A stretch of DNA of 64,000 bases. Origin: Kitasatospora humi (GTDB taxonomy: Bacteria; Actinomycetota; Actinomycetes; Streptomycetales; Streptomycetaceae). The notes below the pieces were generated by a model. That model searched no databases. It was not told where the DNA came from and saw only the letters and a program-made list of their open reading frames with translations. The stretch spans positions 124,001 to 188,000 of the forward strand of contig NZ_JAJJPA010000004.1 in NCBI RefSeq assembly GCF_020907985.1, written 5' to 3'. Positions within the stretch are counted from its first letter, which is position 1, and each line of letters begins with the position of its first letter. Shown here one piece after another: positions 42,847 to 53,510 of the stretch. Position numbers and translations under genes: made by a program.

Positions 42847-44210
42847 TGACCGCCACCGAGCCGGCCGAGAAGCTGCTCACGCCCGTGCTCTCCGCCTCCT
42901 GGGACGACCACAAGCCGTGGTCCCTGGAGACCTACCGCCGCCACGAGGGCTACCAGGGGCTGCGCGCGGCCCTGGAGATGACGCCCGACGCCGTGATCGC
43001 CCTGGTCAAGGAGGCCGGCCTGCGCGGCCGCGGCGGCGCCGGCTTCCCCACCGGCATGAAGTGGCAGTTCATCCCGCAGAACGACGGCAAGCCGCACTAC
43101 CTGGTGGTCAACGCCGACGAGTCAGAGCCCGGAACCTGCAAGGACATCCCGCTGCTCTTCGCCAACCCGCACGCGCTGATCGAGGGCATGGTGATCGCCT
43201 CCTACGCGATCCGCTGCGACCACGCCTTCATCTACCTGCGCGGCGAGGTGGTCCCGGTGCTGCGACGGCTGCACGCCGCCGTCGCCGAGGCCTACGCCGC
43301 GGGTTACCTCGGCAAGAACATCCTGGGCAGCGGCACCGACCTCGACATCACCGTGCACGCCGGGGCCGGCGCCTACATCTGCGGCGAGGAGACCGCGCTG
43401 CTGGACTCGCTGGAGGGCCGGCGCGGACAGCCCCGGCTGCGTCCGCCGTTCCCGGCCATCGCCGGCCTCTACGCCTGCCCGACCGTGGTGAACAACGTGG
43501 AGTCGATCGCCTCGGTGCCGCCGATCCTGGCCCGCGGCAAGGAGTGGTTCACCTCGCTGGGCACCGAGAAGTCCCCGGGCTTCACGCTCTACTCGCTCTC
43601 CGGGCACGTCACCAACCCCGGTCAGTACGAGGCGCCGCTCGGTGTGACGCTCCGCCAGCTGCTGGACGTCAGCGGCGGGGTCCGGGCCGGTCACCGGCTC
43701 AAGTTCTGGACCCCGGGCGGCAGTTCGACGCCGATGTTCACCGACCAGCACCTGGACGTGCCGCTGGACTACGAGCACGTCGGCGCGGCCGGCTCGATGC
43801 TCGGCACCAAGGCGCTGCAGGTCTTCGACGAGACCACCTGCGTGGTCCGCGCGGTCACCCGGTGGACCGAGTTCTACGCCCACGAGTCCTGCGGCAAGTG
43901 CACCCCGTGCCGCGAAGGCACCTACTGGCTCGTCCAGTTGCTGAACCGGATCGAGGCCGGCCAGGGCCTGCCCGGCGACCTGGAGAAGCTGCTGGACATC
44001 GCCGACAACATCAACGGCAAGTCCTTCTGCGCCCTCGGCGACGGTGCGGCCAGCCCGATCGTCTCCTCGCTGCAGCACTTCCGCGCCGAGTACGAGCAGC
44101 ACCTCACCGAGCGCCGCTGCCCGTTCGACCCGGCCGCCGCCACCGTCTGGGCCGACAGCCCCCGGGCCGCCGCCCCCAAGCCCGCCACCGAGAGGGAGGT
44201 GCACGCGTGA
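42846..44210 (+). CDS. nuoF: NADH-quinone oxidoreductase subunit F (NADH-binding)
   Basis: The 454-residue 51-kDa-type subunit oxidises NADH. The FMN/NADH site is [16 protein letters not shown] and [12 protein letters not shown]. The [4Fe-4S] N3 ligands are Cys349, Cys352, Cys355 ([12 protein letters not shown]) and Cys395 ([10 protein letters not shown]). The start may be the GTG at 42843 (4-base overlap with nuoE) or the ATG at 42846; they differ by one residue. It is coupled to nuoG by GTGA. Confidence 0.97.
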   Translation: MTATEPAEKLLTPVLSASWDDHKPWSLETYRRHEGYQGLRAALEMTPDAVIALVKEAGLRGRGGAGFPTGMKWQFIPQNDGKPHYLVVNADESEPGTCKDIPLLFANPHALIEGMVIASYAIRCDHAFIYLRGEVVPVLRRLHAAVAEAYAAGYLGKNILGSGTDLDITVHAGAGAYICGEETALLDSLEGRRGQPRLRPPFPAIAGLYACPTVVNNVESIASVPPILARGKEWFTSLGTEKSPGFTLYSLSGHVTNPGQYEAPLGVTLRQLLDVSGGVRAGHRLKFWTPGGSSTPMFTDQHLDVPLDYEHVGAAGSMLGTKALQVFDETTCVVRAVTRWTEFYAHESCGKCTPCREGTYWLVQLLNRIEAGQGLPGDLEKLLDIADNINGKSFCALGDGAASPIVSSLQHFRAEYEQHLTERRCPFDPAAATVWADSPRAAAPKPATEREVHA

Positions 44211-46669
44211 CCGTCACAGAGCCCGGGACGGCCAAGACCGAGGTCGAGCTCGTCACGCTCACCATCGACGGCGTCCAGGTCCAGGTCCCCAAGGGCACCC
44301 TGGTGATCCGGGCCGCCGAGCAGATCGGCACCCAGGTGCCGCGGTTCTGCGACCACCCGCTGCTCGACCCGGCCGGCGCCTGCCGCCAGTGCATCGTGGA
44401 GATCGAGGGCCAGCGCAAGCCGGTCGCCTCCTGCACCATCCCGGTGACCGAGGGCATGGTGGTCCGCACCCAGGTCACCTCCCCGGTCGCCGAGAAGGCC
44501 CAGCGCGGCGTCATGGAGCTGCTGCTGATCAACCACCCGCTGGACTGCCCGGTCTGCGACAAGGGCGGCGAATGCCCGCTGCAGAACCAGGCGATGTCCA
44601 GCGGCCAGGCCGACTCCCGGTTCGACGGGATGAAGCGCACCTACGAGAAGCCGGTCCCGATCAGCAGCCAGGTGCTGCTGGACCGGGAGCGCTGCGTGCT
44701 CTGCGCCCGCTGCACCCGGTTCTCCCAGCAGATCGCCGGCGACCCGTTCATCGAGCTGGTCGAGCGCGGCGCCCTGCAGCAGGTCGGCACCGGCGAGGGC
44801 GACGACTTCGAGTCGTACTTCTCCGGCAACACCATCCAGATCTGCCCGGTCGGCGCGCTCACCTCGGCCGCCTACCGGTTCCGCTCCCGCCCCTTCGACC
44901 TGGTCTCCTCGCCCAGCGTCTGCGAGCACTGCGCCTCCGGCTGCTCGCTGCGCACCGACCACCGGCGCGGCAAGGTGATGCGGCGCCTGGCCGGCGAGGA
45001 GCCCGAGGTCAACGAGGAGTGGAACTGCGACAAGGGCCGGTTCGCCTTCCGCTACGCCCAGCAGCGCGACCGGCTGACCAGCCCGCTGGTCCGGGATCCG
45101 GCCACCGGTGACCTCGTCGAGACCTCCTGGCCGCAGGCGCTGGCCGCCGCCGCCGAGGGGCTGCGCGGCGCCCGGGCCGGGGTGCTCACCGGCGGCCGGG
45201 TCACCGTCGAGGACGCCTACGGCTACGCCAAGTTCGCCCGGGTGGTGCTCGGCACCAACGACGTCGACTTCCGGGCCCGCCCGCACAGCGCCGAGGAGGC
45301 CGACTTCCTGGCCGCCGCGGTCGCCGGGCTCGGCGTCGACCTGGGGGCCGGCACCGGGGTCGGCTACCGGGCGCTGGAACAGGCCCCGGCGGTGCTGCTG
45401 GCGGGCTTCGAGCCCGAGGAGGAGTCGCCGATCGTCTTCCTGCGGCTGCGCAAGGCGGCCCGCAAGGGGGGCCTCAAGGTCTTCGCGATCGCCGACCACC
45501 GCTCCCGCGGCCTGGCCAAGCTGGGCGGCACGCTGCTTTCCGCGGCCCCCGGTACCGAGCCCGAGTGGCTGGGCGCGCTGGCCGAGCAGAGCGGCCTGGA
45601 GAACGAGGCCGGGGAGGCCGCCGAGCTGCTGCGCCGGCCCGGCGCGGTGATCCTGGTCGGCGAGCGGCTCGCCCAGATCCCCGGCGCCCACACCGCCGCA
45701 CTGCGCCTGGCCCACGCCACCGGCGCGCGGCTCGCCTGGATCCCGCGCCGGGCCGGGGAACGCGGTGCGCTGGAGGTCGGCGCGCTGCCCGGCCTGCTGC
45801 CCGGCGGCCGCCCGGTCACCGTGCCGGCGGCCCGCGCCGAGGTGGCCGCCGTCTGGGGCGTGCCCGAGCTGCCGGCCCGCCTCGGCCGCGACACCGGGCA
45901 GATCCTGGCCGCCGCCGTGGCCGGTGACCTGGACGCCCTGCTGGTCGGCGGATTCGACCCGGACGACCTGGCGGACCCGCAGCTGGCCGACGAGGCGCTG
46001 GCCCAGGTCGGCTTCGTGGTCTCGCTGGAGCTGCGACCGTCCGCCGTCACCGAACGGGCCGACGTGGTGCTGCCGGTGGCCGCCGTCGCGGAGAAGGCCG
46101 GCACCTTCCTCGACTGGGAGGGCCGGGTGCGGCTCTTCGAAGCCGCCCTCAAGCCGGACCAGTTGATGCGGCACCAGCCGAACTCGGACCTCCGGGTGCT
46201 GAACATGCTGGCTGACGCCATCGGGCAGCGGCTCGGACTCCCCGACATCCGGGCGGCCCGCCGCGAACTGGACCGGCTCAGCCCGTGGACCGGCGACCGC
46301 CCGGCAGCCCCGGCCGGTCATCCGCTGCCGCTGCCCCGCCCGGCCACCGGGCAGGCGGTGCTGGCGGGTTGGCGGCTGCTGCTGGACAACGGCACCCTGC
46401 AGCAGGGCGACGAGCACCTGGCCGGCACCCGGCACCGGGCGGCCGCCCGGTTGTCGCCCGGCACCGCCGCGGAGATCGGCGCGAGCGGCGGGCGGCTGCG
46501 GATCACCGGCCCGAGCGGCTCGCTGGTGCTGCCGCTGGACATCAGCCCCGAGCAGCCCGACCGCACGGTCTGGGTGCCGATCAACTCCAGTGACCCGGGG
46601 GCCTACCGCGCGCTCGGCACCACCGTCGGTCACCTGGTGACCATCGCTCCGGCAGGGGAGGAGGAGTAA
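44207..46669 (+). CDS. nuoG: NADH-quinone oxidoreductase subunit G
   Basis: The 820-residue molybdopterin-oxidoreductase-like subunit carries several Fe-S clusters. In order: a [2Fe-2S] domain ([18 protein letters not shown], later [20 protein letters not shown]), a [4Fe-4S] site ([17 protein letters not shown] and [12 protein letters not shown]), an extra N7-type site ([16 protein letters not shown]), and then the large Mo-less catalytic-like domain. The C-terminal half shows the low conservation usual for actinobacteria. The GTG start overlaps nuoF. Confidence 0.96.
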   Translation: MTVTEPGTAKTEVELVTLTIDGVQVQVPKGTLVIRAAEQIGTQVPRFCDHPLLDPAGACRQCIVEIEGQRKPVASCTIPVTEGMVVRTQVTSPVAEKAQRGVMELLLINHPLDCPVCDKGGECPLQNQAMSSGQADSRFDGMKRTYEKPVPISSQVLLDRERCVLCARCTRFSQQIAGDPFIELVERGALQQVGTGEGDDFESYFSGNTIQICPVGALTSAAYRFRSRPFDLVSSPSVCEHCASGCSLRTDHRRGKVMRRLAGEEPEVNEEWNCDKGRFAFRYAQQRDRLTSPLVRDPATGDLVETSWPQALAAAAEGLRGARAGVLTGGRVTVEDAYGYAKFARVVLGTNDVDFRARPHSAEEADFLAAAVAGLGVDLGAGTGVGYRALEQAPAVLLAGFEPEEESPIVFLRLRKAARKGGLKVFAIADHRSRGLAKLGGTLLSAAPGTEPEWLGALAEQSGLENEAGEAAELLRRPGAVILVGERLAQIPGAHTAALRLAHATGARLAWIPRRAGERGALEVGALPGLLPGGRPVTVPAARAEVAAVWGVPELPARLGRDTGQILAAAVAGDLDALLVGGFDPDDLADPQLADEALAQVGFVVSLELRPSAVTERADVVLPVAAVAEKAGTFLDWEGRVRLFEAALKPDQLMRHQPNSDLRVLNMLADAIGQRLGLPDIRAARRELDRLSPWTGDRPAAPAGHPLPLPRPATGQAVLAGWRLLLDNGTLQQGDEHLAGTRHRAAARLSPGTAAEIGASGGRLRITGPSGSLVLPLDISPEQPDRTVWVPINSSDPGAYRALGTTVGHLVTIAPAGEEE

Positions 46670-48081
46670 TGCCCACCTGGACAACGACCGCTGCGGCCAA
46701 CTACGAGACGCTGAGCTACTTCGGCCACGACCCGTGGTGGCTGGTCCTGCTGAAGGCGGTGTTCTGCTTCGCCTTCCTGGTGGTCACGGTGCTGATCGCG
46801 ATCGTCTGGGAGCGCAAGGTCGTCGCCTGGATGCAGCTGCGGATCGGCCCCAACCGGCACGGGCCGTGGGGACTGCTGCAGTCGCTGGCCGACGGTGTGA
46901 AGCTGGCGCTCAAGGAAGACCTGGTGGTCGCCAAGGCCGACAAGGTGGTCTACGTCCTGGCGCCGATCGTCTGCGCGATCCCGGCCTTCATGGCGTTCGC
47001 GGTGATCCCGTTCGGCCCGGCCAACGACGAGATCTCGATCTTCGGCACCCGGACCCCGATGCAGCTCACCGATCTACCGGTGGCGCTGCTCTACATCCTG
47101 GCCACCGCCTCGATCGGGATCTACGGCATCGTGCTGGCCGGCTGGTCCTCCGGCTCCACCTACCCGCTGCTCGGCGGCCTGCGCTCGTCGGCGCAGATGA
47201 TCTCCTACGAGATCGCCATGGGCCTGTCGTTCGCCGCGGTGTTCATCTACTCCGGCTCCATGTCGACCTCGCAGATCGTCAGTTCGCAGCAGCCGACCTG
47301 GTTCGCGGTGCTGCTGCCGGTCTCCTTCATCGTCTACGTCATCGCGATGGTCGGGGAGACCAACCGGGCACCGTTCGACCTGCCGGAGGCCGAGGGCGAG
47401 CTGGTCGGCGGCTTCAACACCGAGTACAGCTCGCTGAAGTTCGCGATGTTCATGCTGGCCGAGTACGTCAACATGGTCACCGTGTCGGCGGTCGCCTCCA
47501 CCCTCTTCCTGGGCGGTTGGCGGGCCCCCTGGCCGATCACCGCCTTCTGGACCGGCGCCAACCACGGCTGGTGGCCGCTGCTCTGGATCGTGCTGAAGAT
47601 CCAGCTGCTGCTGTTCTTCTTCATCTGGCTGCGCGGCACGCTGCCCCGGTTCCGCTACGACCAGTTCATGAAGCTCGGTTGGAAGGTGCTGATCCCGGTC
47701 TCGCTGGTCTGGCTGGTGATGGTGGCCGCCGTCCGGGCGCTGCGCAACCAGGGCGAGCAGTTCGGCTCGGTGGTGCTCTACGTGGGCGCGCCGATCTGCG
47801 CGGTGCTGCTGCTCTCACTGGTCTGGGACGTCTTGCGCCGCAAGGAGAAGCCGCAGCCCGACGGCACGGCGGCAGCCGGCGAGCCGCACGGGGGCCCCTC
47901 CCGGCCGGCGGCCGGGGGCACGTTCGACCCGATGGCGGGCGGCTACCCGGTGCCGCCGCTGCCGGGCCAGCAGCTGCCGCCGGTGCCCCGCCGGCGCAGC
48001 CGGGTGCCGCAGGCGCAGCCGCCCGCCGACGAACCACTGCAGGACGCGCTCAACGGCGCCAACCAGTCCGAAGGGAGCTGA
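46669..48081 (+). CDS. nuoH: NADH-quinone oxidoreductase subunit H, with long C-terminal tail
   Basis: The 470-residue membrane subunit sits at the quinone-site junction. It has about eight helices with [35 protein letters not shown] and [20 protein letters not shown]. The fold ends near residue 395. The last ~75 residues are a cytoplasmic Pro/Gly-rich tail not needed by the fold, containing PSRPAAGGG encoded by the dispersed repeat at 47896-47921. It starts at TAATG with nuoG and ends six bases before nuoI. Confidence 0.95.
   Translation: MPTWTTTAAANYETLSYFGHDPWWLVLLKAVFCFAFLVVTVLIAIVWERKVVAWMQLRIGPNRHGPWGLLQSLADGVKLALKEDLVVAKADKVVYVLAPIVCAIPAFMAFAVIPFGPANDEISIFGTRTPMQLTDLPVALLYILATASIGIYGIVLAGWSSGSTYPLLGGLRSSAQMISYEIAMGLSFAAVFIYSGSMSTSQIVSSQQPTWFAVLLPVSFIVYVIAMVGETNRAPFDLPEAEGELVGGFNTEYSSLKFAMFMLAEYVNMVTVSAVASTLFLGGWRAPWPITAFWTGANHGWWPLLWIVLKIQLLLFFFIWLRGTLPRFRYDQFMKLGWKVLIPVSLVWLVMVAAVRALRNQGEQFGSVVLYVGAPICAVLLLSLVWDVLRRKEKPQPDGTAAAGEPHGGPSRPAAGGTFDPMAGGYPVPPLPGQQLPPVPRRRSRVPQAQPPADEPLQDALNGANQSEGS
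47896..47921 (+). repeat. Dispersed palindromic repeat, copy 3 (in frame in nuoH)
   Basis: CCCTCCCGGCCGGCGG then CCGGGGGCAC is a variant of the repeat at 213-238 and 17748-17773, read in the same phase and giving PSRPAAGGG in the NuoH tail. It is less well conserved at its right end. Confidence 0.6.
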
Positions 48082-48087
48082 TCCGAC

Positions 48088-48669
48088 ATGTCCGAGCCCG
48101 AGCAGCACGACAAGCCGTCGTTGCTGGGACCGGCCGCAGGCTTCGGCGTGACCTTCACGGCCATGTTCAAGAAGCGGCTGACCGAGCAGTACCCGGAGCA
48201 GAAGAAGCCCACCGCCCCCCGCTTCCACGGCCGTCACCAGCTCAACCGGCACCCGGACGGCCTGGAGAAGTGCGTCGGCTGCGAGCTGTGCGCCTGGGCC
48301 TGCCCGGCCGACGCGATCTACGTGGAGGGCGCCGACAACACCGAGGAGGAGCGCTACTCGCCGGGCGAGCGGTACGGCGCGGTCTACCAGATCAACTACG
48401 CCCGCTGCATCCTGTGCGGCCTGTGCATCGAGGCCTGCCCGACCCGGGCGCTCACCATGACCAACGAGTACGAGCTGGCCGACTCCTCGCGCAAGGACCT
48501 GATCTTCACCAAGGAGCAGCTGCTGGCCGGCCTCACCGAGGGCATGGTGGCGCCGCCGCACGCCATGTACCCCGGGACCGACGAGGGTGCCTACTACCGG
48601 GGCGAGGTCCACGAGGCCGCCCCCGGGACCGTCACCCAGGAGAAGCACGAGCGCGAGGTGACCCCATGA
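48088..48669 (+). CDS. nuoI: NADH-quinone oxidoreductase subunit I
   Basis: The 193-residue ferredoxin-like subunit has two [4Fe-4S] motifs, [16 protein letters not shown] and [16 protein letters not shown], binding clusters N6a and N6b between NuoG and NuoB. The N-terminal [19 protein letters not shown] amphipathic segment docks to the membrane. Start ATG at 48088, with GAAGGGAG about 10 bases upstream; the stop overlaps nuoJ by four bases. Confidence 0.97.
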   Translation: MSEPEQHDKPSLLGPAAGFGVTFTAMFKKRLTEQYPEQKKPTAPRFHGRHQLNRHPDGLEKCVGCELCAWACPADAIYVEGADNTEEERYSPGERYGAVYQINYARCILCGLCIEACPTRALTMTNEYELADSSRKDLIFTKEQLLAGLTEGMVAPPHAMYPGTDEGAYYRGEVHEAAPGTVTQEKHEREVTP

Positions 48670-49532
48670 CCTCCACTGGCGAGGCGGTCCAGTTCTGGGT
48701 GCTGGCGGTGATCGCGGTCGGCGGTGCGCTGGGCATGCTGACCATGCGCAAGGCCGTGCACAGCGCCCTCTGCCTGGCCGCCACTATGCTGGCGCTGGCC
48801 GTCTGCTACCTGGCCCAGGGCGCGGTCTTCCTGGGCGTGGTGCAGATCGTCGTCTACACCGGCGCGATCATGATGCTCTTCCTCTTCGTGGTGATGCTGG
48901 TCGGCGTCTCCACCGCCGACAGCCTGAAGGAGACCCTCAAGGGCCAGCGGGTCGCCGCCGTGCTCTGCGGCCTGGGCTTCGGGGTGCTGCTGATCGCCGG
49001 CATCGCCAACGCCAAGCTCAGCCACTTCACCGGCCTGGCCGAGGCCAACGCCGAGGGCAATGTGCAGGGCCTGGCCCGGCTGATCTTCACCAAGTACGTC
49101 TGGGCCTTCGAGGTCACCGGCGCGCTGCTGATCACCGCCGCGGTCGGCGCCATGGTGCTGACCCACCGCGAGCACGTGAAGCCGCCGCTGACCCAGCGCC
49201 AGCTGGCCGCCGAGCGGGTCAGGGAGAACAAGCAGGTCACCCCGCTGCCGGCGCCCGGTGTCTACGCCCGGCACAACGCGGTGGACATCGCCGGCCTGCT
49301 GCCCGACGGCTCGATCGCCGAGAACTCGGTGATGAGCACCCTGCGCGAGCGCGGCCAGGTCCGCGACGTCAGCCACGAAATGCTGCGCCGGATGGCCGAG
49401 TTGGAGAACCGCACCGCCGACTGGCTGGGCCGGCCGTCCTCCGAGCGGCCGCGCCCGGGCACGCCGCCGTCGCCGCGGGCCGCGCTGGAGACCGTGCCGA
49501 ACAACGAGTCGCCGTCCGAGGAGGCGGAGTGA
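48666..49532 (+). CDS. nuoJ: NADH-quinone oxidoreductase subunit J
   Basis: The 288-residue membrane subunit has five helices in the first ~170 residues, including the pi-bulge region [20 protein letters not shown], and [16 protein letters not shown] after the last helix. About 100 further residues form a soluble, charged and proline-rich tail ([20 protein letters not shown] ... [17 protein letters not shown]), longer than in model NuoJ. It is coupled to nuoI and nuoK by 4-base overlaps. Confidence 0.95.
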   Translation: MTSTGEAVQFWVLAVIAVGGALGMLTMRKAVHSALCLAATMLALAVCYLAQGAVFLGVVQIVVYTGAIMMLFLFVVMLVGVSTADSLKETLKGQRVAAVLCGLGFGVLLIAGIANAKLSHFTGLAEANAEGNVQGLARLIFTKYVWAFEVTGALLITAAVGAMVLTHREHVKPPLTQRQLAAERVRENKQVTPLPAPGVYARHNAVDIAGLLPDGSIAENSVMSTLRERGQVRDVSHEMLRRMAELENRTADWLGRPSSERPRPGTPPSPRAALETVPNNESPSEEAE

Positions 49533-49828
49533 ATCCGGTCAACTACCTGTACCTCGCGGCCCTGTTGTTCACCATCGGGGCCGCGGGGGTGCTGATCCGG
49601 CGCAATGCCATCGTGCTGTTCATGTGCGTCGAGCTGATGCTCAACGCGTCCAACCTGGCCCTGGTCACCTTCTCCCGGCTGCACGGCAACCTGGACGGCC
49701 AGATCATGGCCTTCTTCACCATGGTGGTGGCCGCGGCCGAGGTCGTCGTGGGCCTGGCCATCATCGTCAGCATCTTCCGTACCAGGCACTCGGCTTCGGT
49801 CGACGACAGCAACCTGATGAAGCTGTAG
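49529..49828 (+). CDS. nuoK: NADH-quinone oxidoreductase subunit K
   Basis: The 99-residue, three-helix MrpC-like subunit has [20 protein letters not shown], containing the conserved membrane glutamate (Glu in CVELML), and [20 protein letters not shown] with the second glutamate. Both take part in proton transfer between NuoJ and the pumps. The GTG start overlaps nuoJ. Confidence 0.96.
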   Translation: MNPVNYLYLAALLFTIGAAGVLIRRNAIVLFMCVELMLNASNLALVTFSRLHGNLDGQIMAFFTMVVAAAEVVVGLAIIVSIFRTRHSASVDDSNLMKL

Positions 49829-49837
49829 GGGCCCCAG

Positions 49838-51733
49838 GTGAACTCACTCATCCCGCTGCTCATCGCAGCGCCGTTGGCCGGTGCTGCCCTGCTGCTGCTC
49901 GGCGGCCGCCGGCTCGACCGGTCCGGCCACTGGATCGGCGTGCTGGCAGCCGCCGTCTCCTTCGCCTTCGGGCTGGTCCTGTTCTTCCAGATGCTCGGTC
50001 GGCCCGTCAGCCAACGGGCCGTCGACGTCAAGCTGTTCAGCTGGATCTCGGTGGGCGGCTTCCAGGCGAACGCCGCCTTCCAACTGGACCAACTGTCGAT
50101 CGTCTTCGTGCTGCTGATCACCGGGGTCGGCAGCCTGATCCACGTCTACTCGGTGGGCTACATGGCCCACGACGAGCGGCGGCGGCGCTTCTTCGGCTAC
50201 CTCAACCTCTTCCTGGCGGCCATGCTGCTGCTGGTGCTGGCCGACAACTACCTGCTGCTGTACGTCGGTTGGGAGGGTGTCGGGCTCGCCTCGTACCTGC
50301 TGATCGGCTTCTGGCAGCACAAGGTGAGCGCGGCCACCGCGGCCAAGAAGGCGTTCATCGTCAACCGGGTCGGCGACGTCGGACTCTCCATCGCGATCAT
50401 GCTGATGTTCACCCAGTTCGGCAGCTTCACCTTCAGCCAGGTCTTCGCCGCCGCGCCGCAGGAGAGCCGCGGTGGACTCACCGCGATCGGCCTGCTGCTC
50501 CTGCTGGCGGCCTGCGGCAAGTCGGCCCAGGTGCCGCTGCAGAGCTGGCTCGGGGACGCCATGGAGGGCCCGACCCCGGTCTCCGCGCTGATCCACGCGG
50601 CCACCATGGTGACCGCCGGCGTCTACCTGATCACCCGCTCGAACGCGATCTTCGACCTGGCGCCGGACGCGCGGCTCGCGGTGGTCTGCGTCGGCGCGGT
50701 CACCCTGCTCTACGGTGCGATCGTCGGGTGCGCCAAGGACGACATCAAGAAGGCGCTGGCCGGCTCGACCATGTCGCAGATCGGCTACATGGTGCTGGCC
50801 GCCGGGCTCGGCCCGATCGGCTACGTCTTCGCCATCATGCACCTGGTCACCCACGGCTTCTTCAAGGCCGGGCTGTTCCTCGGCGCGGGCTCGGTGATGC
50901 ACGGCATGAACGACGAGGTGAACATGCGCTACTACGGCGGGCTGCGCAAGCACCTGCCGATCACCTTCGCCACCTTCGGCCTCGGCTACCTGGCGATCAT
51001 CGGCTTCCCCGGGCTGTCCGGCTACTTCTCCAAGGACAGGATCATCGAGGCGGCCTTCGCCGAGGGCGGCACCGAGGGCTGGATCCTGGGTCTGACGGCC
51101 CTGGTCGGTGCCGCGGTCACCGCCTTCTACATGACCCGCATCATGCTGATGACCTTCTTCGGCGAGCGGCGCTGGCAGCCGGACGGCAAGGGCGAGCTGC
51201 CGCACCCGCACGAGGCACCGAGGGTGATGACGCTGCCGATGATCGTGCTGGCCGTCGGTTCGGTGCTGGCCGGTGGGCTGTTCACCATCAACGACGCCTT
51301 CGTCAACTGGCTGACCCCGGTGACCGGGCACAGCGAGGGCAACTCCCCGCTGTCGTCCGGCACGGTCACCCTGATCACCATCGTCTGCATGGTGGCCGGC
51401 ATCGGCGTCTCCTACCTGGTGTACGGACGCAGCGCGGTGCCGGTCAACCCGCCGGTCGGCTCGGCGCTCACCCGGGCGGCCCGCCGCGACCTGCTGCAGG
51501 ACGACATCAACCACGCCCTGCTGGTGCGCCCCGGCTCGGCACTCACCGCCGCGCTGGTCTACTTCGACGTCAAGGGCCTGGACGGCGTGGTCAACGGGGT
51601 GTCCGCCACCATCGGGGGCCTGTCCAGCCGGGTGCGCCGGGTGCAGAACGGCTACGTCCGCTCCTACGCCCTCTCCATGTTCGGCGGCACGCTGGTGCTG
51701 GTCGCCACGACTCTCCTGATGAGGTCGGTATGA
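49838..51733 (+). CDS. nuoL: NADH-quinone oxidoreductase subunit L
   Basis: The 631-residue antiporter-like proton pump at the distal end of complex I has about 16 helices, [18 protein letters not shown] with the key TM5 glutamate, [20 protein letters not shown] with the loop lysine region, and [17 protein letters not shown]. The long C-terminal lateral helix is present. It is followed by a 136-base gap before nuoM that breaks the otherwise tight coupling. Confidence 0.96.
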   Translation: MNSLIPLLIAAPLAGAALLLLGGRRLDRSGHWIGVLAAAVSFAFGLVLFFQMLGRPVSQRAVDVKLFSWISVGGFQANAAFQLDQLSIVFVLLITGVGSLIHVYSVGYMAHDERRRRFFGYLNLFLAAMLLLVLADNYLLLYVGWEGVGLASYLLIGFWQHKVSAATAAKKAFIVNRVGDVGLSIAIMLMFTQFGSFTFSQVFAAAPQESRGGLTAIGLLLLLAACGKSAQVPLQSWLGDAMEGPTPVSALIHAATMVTAGVYLITRSNAIFDLAPDARLAVVCVGAVTLLYGAIVGCAKDDIKKALAGSTMSQIGYMVLAAGLGPIGYVFAIMHLVTHGFFKAGLFLGAGSVMHGMNDEVNMRYYGGLRKHLPITFATFGLGYLAIIGFPGLSGYFSKDRIIEAAFAEGGTEGWILGLTALVGAAVTAFYMTRIMLMTFFGERRWQPDGKGELPHPHEAPRVMTLPMIVLAVGSVLAGGLFTINDAFVNWLTPVTGHSEGNSPLSSGTVTLITIVCMVAGIGVSYLVYGRSAVPVNPPVGSALTRAARRDLLQDDINHALLVRPGSALTAALVYFDVKGLDGVVNGVSATIGGLSSRVRRVQNGYVRSYALSMFGGTLVLVATTLLMRSV

Positions 51734-51784
51734 GGAAATTGGCTGTGTGTCAGGGGGGTTCCGGCATGAGCGAGCGGTGCGCGG

Positions 51785-51809
51785 ACCCCCGGCCGAAGGC
51801 TGGGGGAGA
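51785..51809. repeat. Dispersed palindromic repeat, copy 4 (nuoL-nuoM gap)
   Basis: ACCCCCGGCCGAAGG then CTGGGGGAGA closely matches copy 1 but has one base fewer in the left arm. It is the only well-conserved copy outside coding sequence and can fold into a hairpin in the polycistronic mRNA. Confidence 0.65.
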
Positions 51810-51869
51810 GGCCGTCGTCACAGGGCGCGCACCGCGCTCCGCGCCCGCCGGGCGAAGCGAGGTGGCCGC

Positions 51870-53510
51870 ATGAGCTTCCTGCTCACCGCCACCTGCGCCG
51901 TCCCGGCCGTCGGGGCGGTCGTCACCGCCGCACTGCCCGCCGGGACCACCGAGGCCCGCCGGCGGACCAGCCGGGCCACGGCACTCGGCTTCTCGGTCGC
52001 CGCCCTGGTGCTGGCCGCGGTCATCGCCGCCAGGTTCTCCCCGGACGGCCCGCGGTACCAACTCACCGAGTCCTACAGCTGGATCCGCGCCTTCGGGATC
52101 AGCTTCTCGTTCGGCGTGGACGGGATCGGCGCGGTGCTGGTGCTGCTCACCGCGGTGCTGGTGCCGCTGGTGATGCTGGCCTCCTGGCACGACGCCGCTC
52201 CGGACAGCGGCGACTCCGTGGCGGGCACGCCCGCTCCCGACGGCAGCTTCGAGAACAACAGGCGCACCCAGGGCTTCTTCGCGCTGATCCTGGCCGTCGA
52301 GGCGATGGTGCTGGTGTCCTTCCTGGCCACCGACCTCTTCCTGTTCTACGTCTTCTTCGAAGCCATGCTGATCCCGCTGTACTTCCTGATCGGCGGCTTC
52401 GGCGACCGGGCCGGCGGGCCCGAGCAGGCCCGGCAGCGCTCCTACGCCGCCGTCAAGTTCCTGCTCTACAACCTGCTCGGCGGCCTGGTGATGCTGGCCG
52501 CGGTGATCGGCTTCTACGTCATCGCGCGCGACCAGAACCAGGGCACCTTCGACCTGCAGGCGCTCACCAGGGCGATCGCCGACGGCAAGCTGGTGATCGA
52601 CTCGAGCGCGGAGAAGGCGCTCTTCCTCGGCTTCTTCTTCGCCTTCGCGGTGAAGGCGCCGCTCTGGCCGCTGCACACCTGGCTGCCGAACGCGATGGGC
52701 GAGTCCACCGCCGGAACCGCCGTGCTGATCACCGCGGTGGTCGACAAGGTCGGCACCTTCGCGATGCTGCGGTACTGCCTCGGCCTCTTCCCGAACGCCT
52801 CGAAGTTCTTCGCCCCCGGGATCCTGGTGCTCGCGGTGATCGGGATCCTCTACGGCGCGCTGCTGGCGGTGGGTCAGAAGGACATCAAGCGCCTGATCGC
52901 CTACGCCTCGATCTCCCACTTCGGCTTCATCATCATGGGCATCTTCGCGATGACCAGCCAGGGCCAGAGCGGTGCCACGCTCTACATGGTCAACCACGGG
53001 ATCTCGACGGCGCTGCTGATGCTGCTCGCCGGCTTCCTGATCTCGCGGCGCGGCTCCCGGCTGATCGCCGACTTCGGCGGGGTGCAGAAGGTGGCCCCGG
53101 TGCTGGCCGGCACCTTCCTGATCGGCGGCCTGGCCACCCTGTCGCTGCCCGGACTCGCCCCGTTCGTCAGCGAGTTCCTGGTGCTGGTCGGCACCTTCAC
53201 CCGCTACCCGGCGCTCGGCATCATCGCCACCCTGGGCATCGTGCTCGCCGCGCTCTACGTGCTGGTGCTCTACCAGCGCACCATGACCGGCCCGGTCAAG
53301 GCGAGCGTCAGCGGCATGCCGGACCTGAAGGCGCGTGAACTGCTGGTCGCCGCACCGCTGATCGCGCTGACCATCGCGCTCGGCGTCTACCCCAAGCCGC
53401 TCACCGACCTGGTGAACCCGGCGGTCGCCGACACCCTCGTCCAGGTCCACCGGACCGATCCGGCCCCGGTCCACCCGGTGGCCGCCACCCCCGGAGGTGT
53501 GACCAAGTGA
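51870..53510 (+). CDS. nuoM: NADH-quinone oxidoreductase subunit M
   Basis: The 546-residue antiporter-like pump has YVFFEAMLIPLYFLIGGFGD with the TM5 glutamate, FFFAFAVKAPLWPLHTWLPN with the TM7 lysine, and LIAYASISHFGFIIMGIFAM. The N-terminus has two extra predicted helices, as usual in actinobacteria. The ATG at 51870 was chosen; upstream in-frame sequence is repeat-derived and lacks protein character. It overlaps nuoN by four bases. Confidence 0.96.
   Translation: MSFLLTATCAVPAVGAVVTAALPAGTTEARRRTSRATALGFSVAALVLAAVIAARFSPDGPRYQLTESYSWIRAFGISFSFGVDGIGAVLVLLTAVLVPLVMLASWHDAAPDSGDSVAGTPAPDGSFENNRRTQGFFALILAVEAMVLVSFLATDLFLFYVFFEAMLIPLYFLIGGFGDRAGGPEQARQRSYAAVKFLLYNLLGGLVMLAAVIGFYVIARDQNQGTFDLQALTRAIADGKLVIDSSAEKALFLGFFFAFAVKAPLWPLHTWLPNAMGESTAGTAVLITAVVDKVGTFAMLRYCLGLFPNASKFFAPGILVLAVIGILYGALLAVGQKDIKRLIAYASISHFGFIIMGIFAMTSQGQSGATLYMVNHGISTALLMLLAGFLISRRGSRLIADFGGVQKVAPVLAGTFLIGGLATLSLPGLAPFVSEFLVLVGTFTRYPALGIIATLGIVLAALYVLVLYQRTMTGPVKASVSGMPDLKARELLVAAPLIALTIALGVYPKPLTDLVNPAVADTLVQVHRTDPAPVHPVAATPGGVTK

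Noticed and set aside
43922-46684. 920-codon minus-strand open frame opposite nuoF/nuoG
   Set aside because: Antisense shadow; the plus strand carries all complex I cluster ligands.
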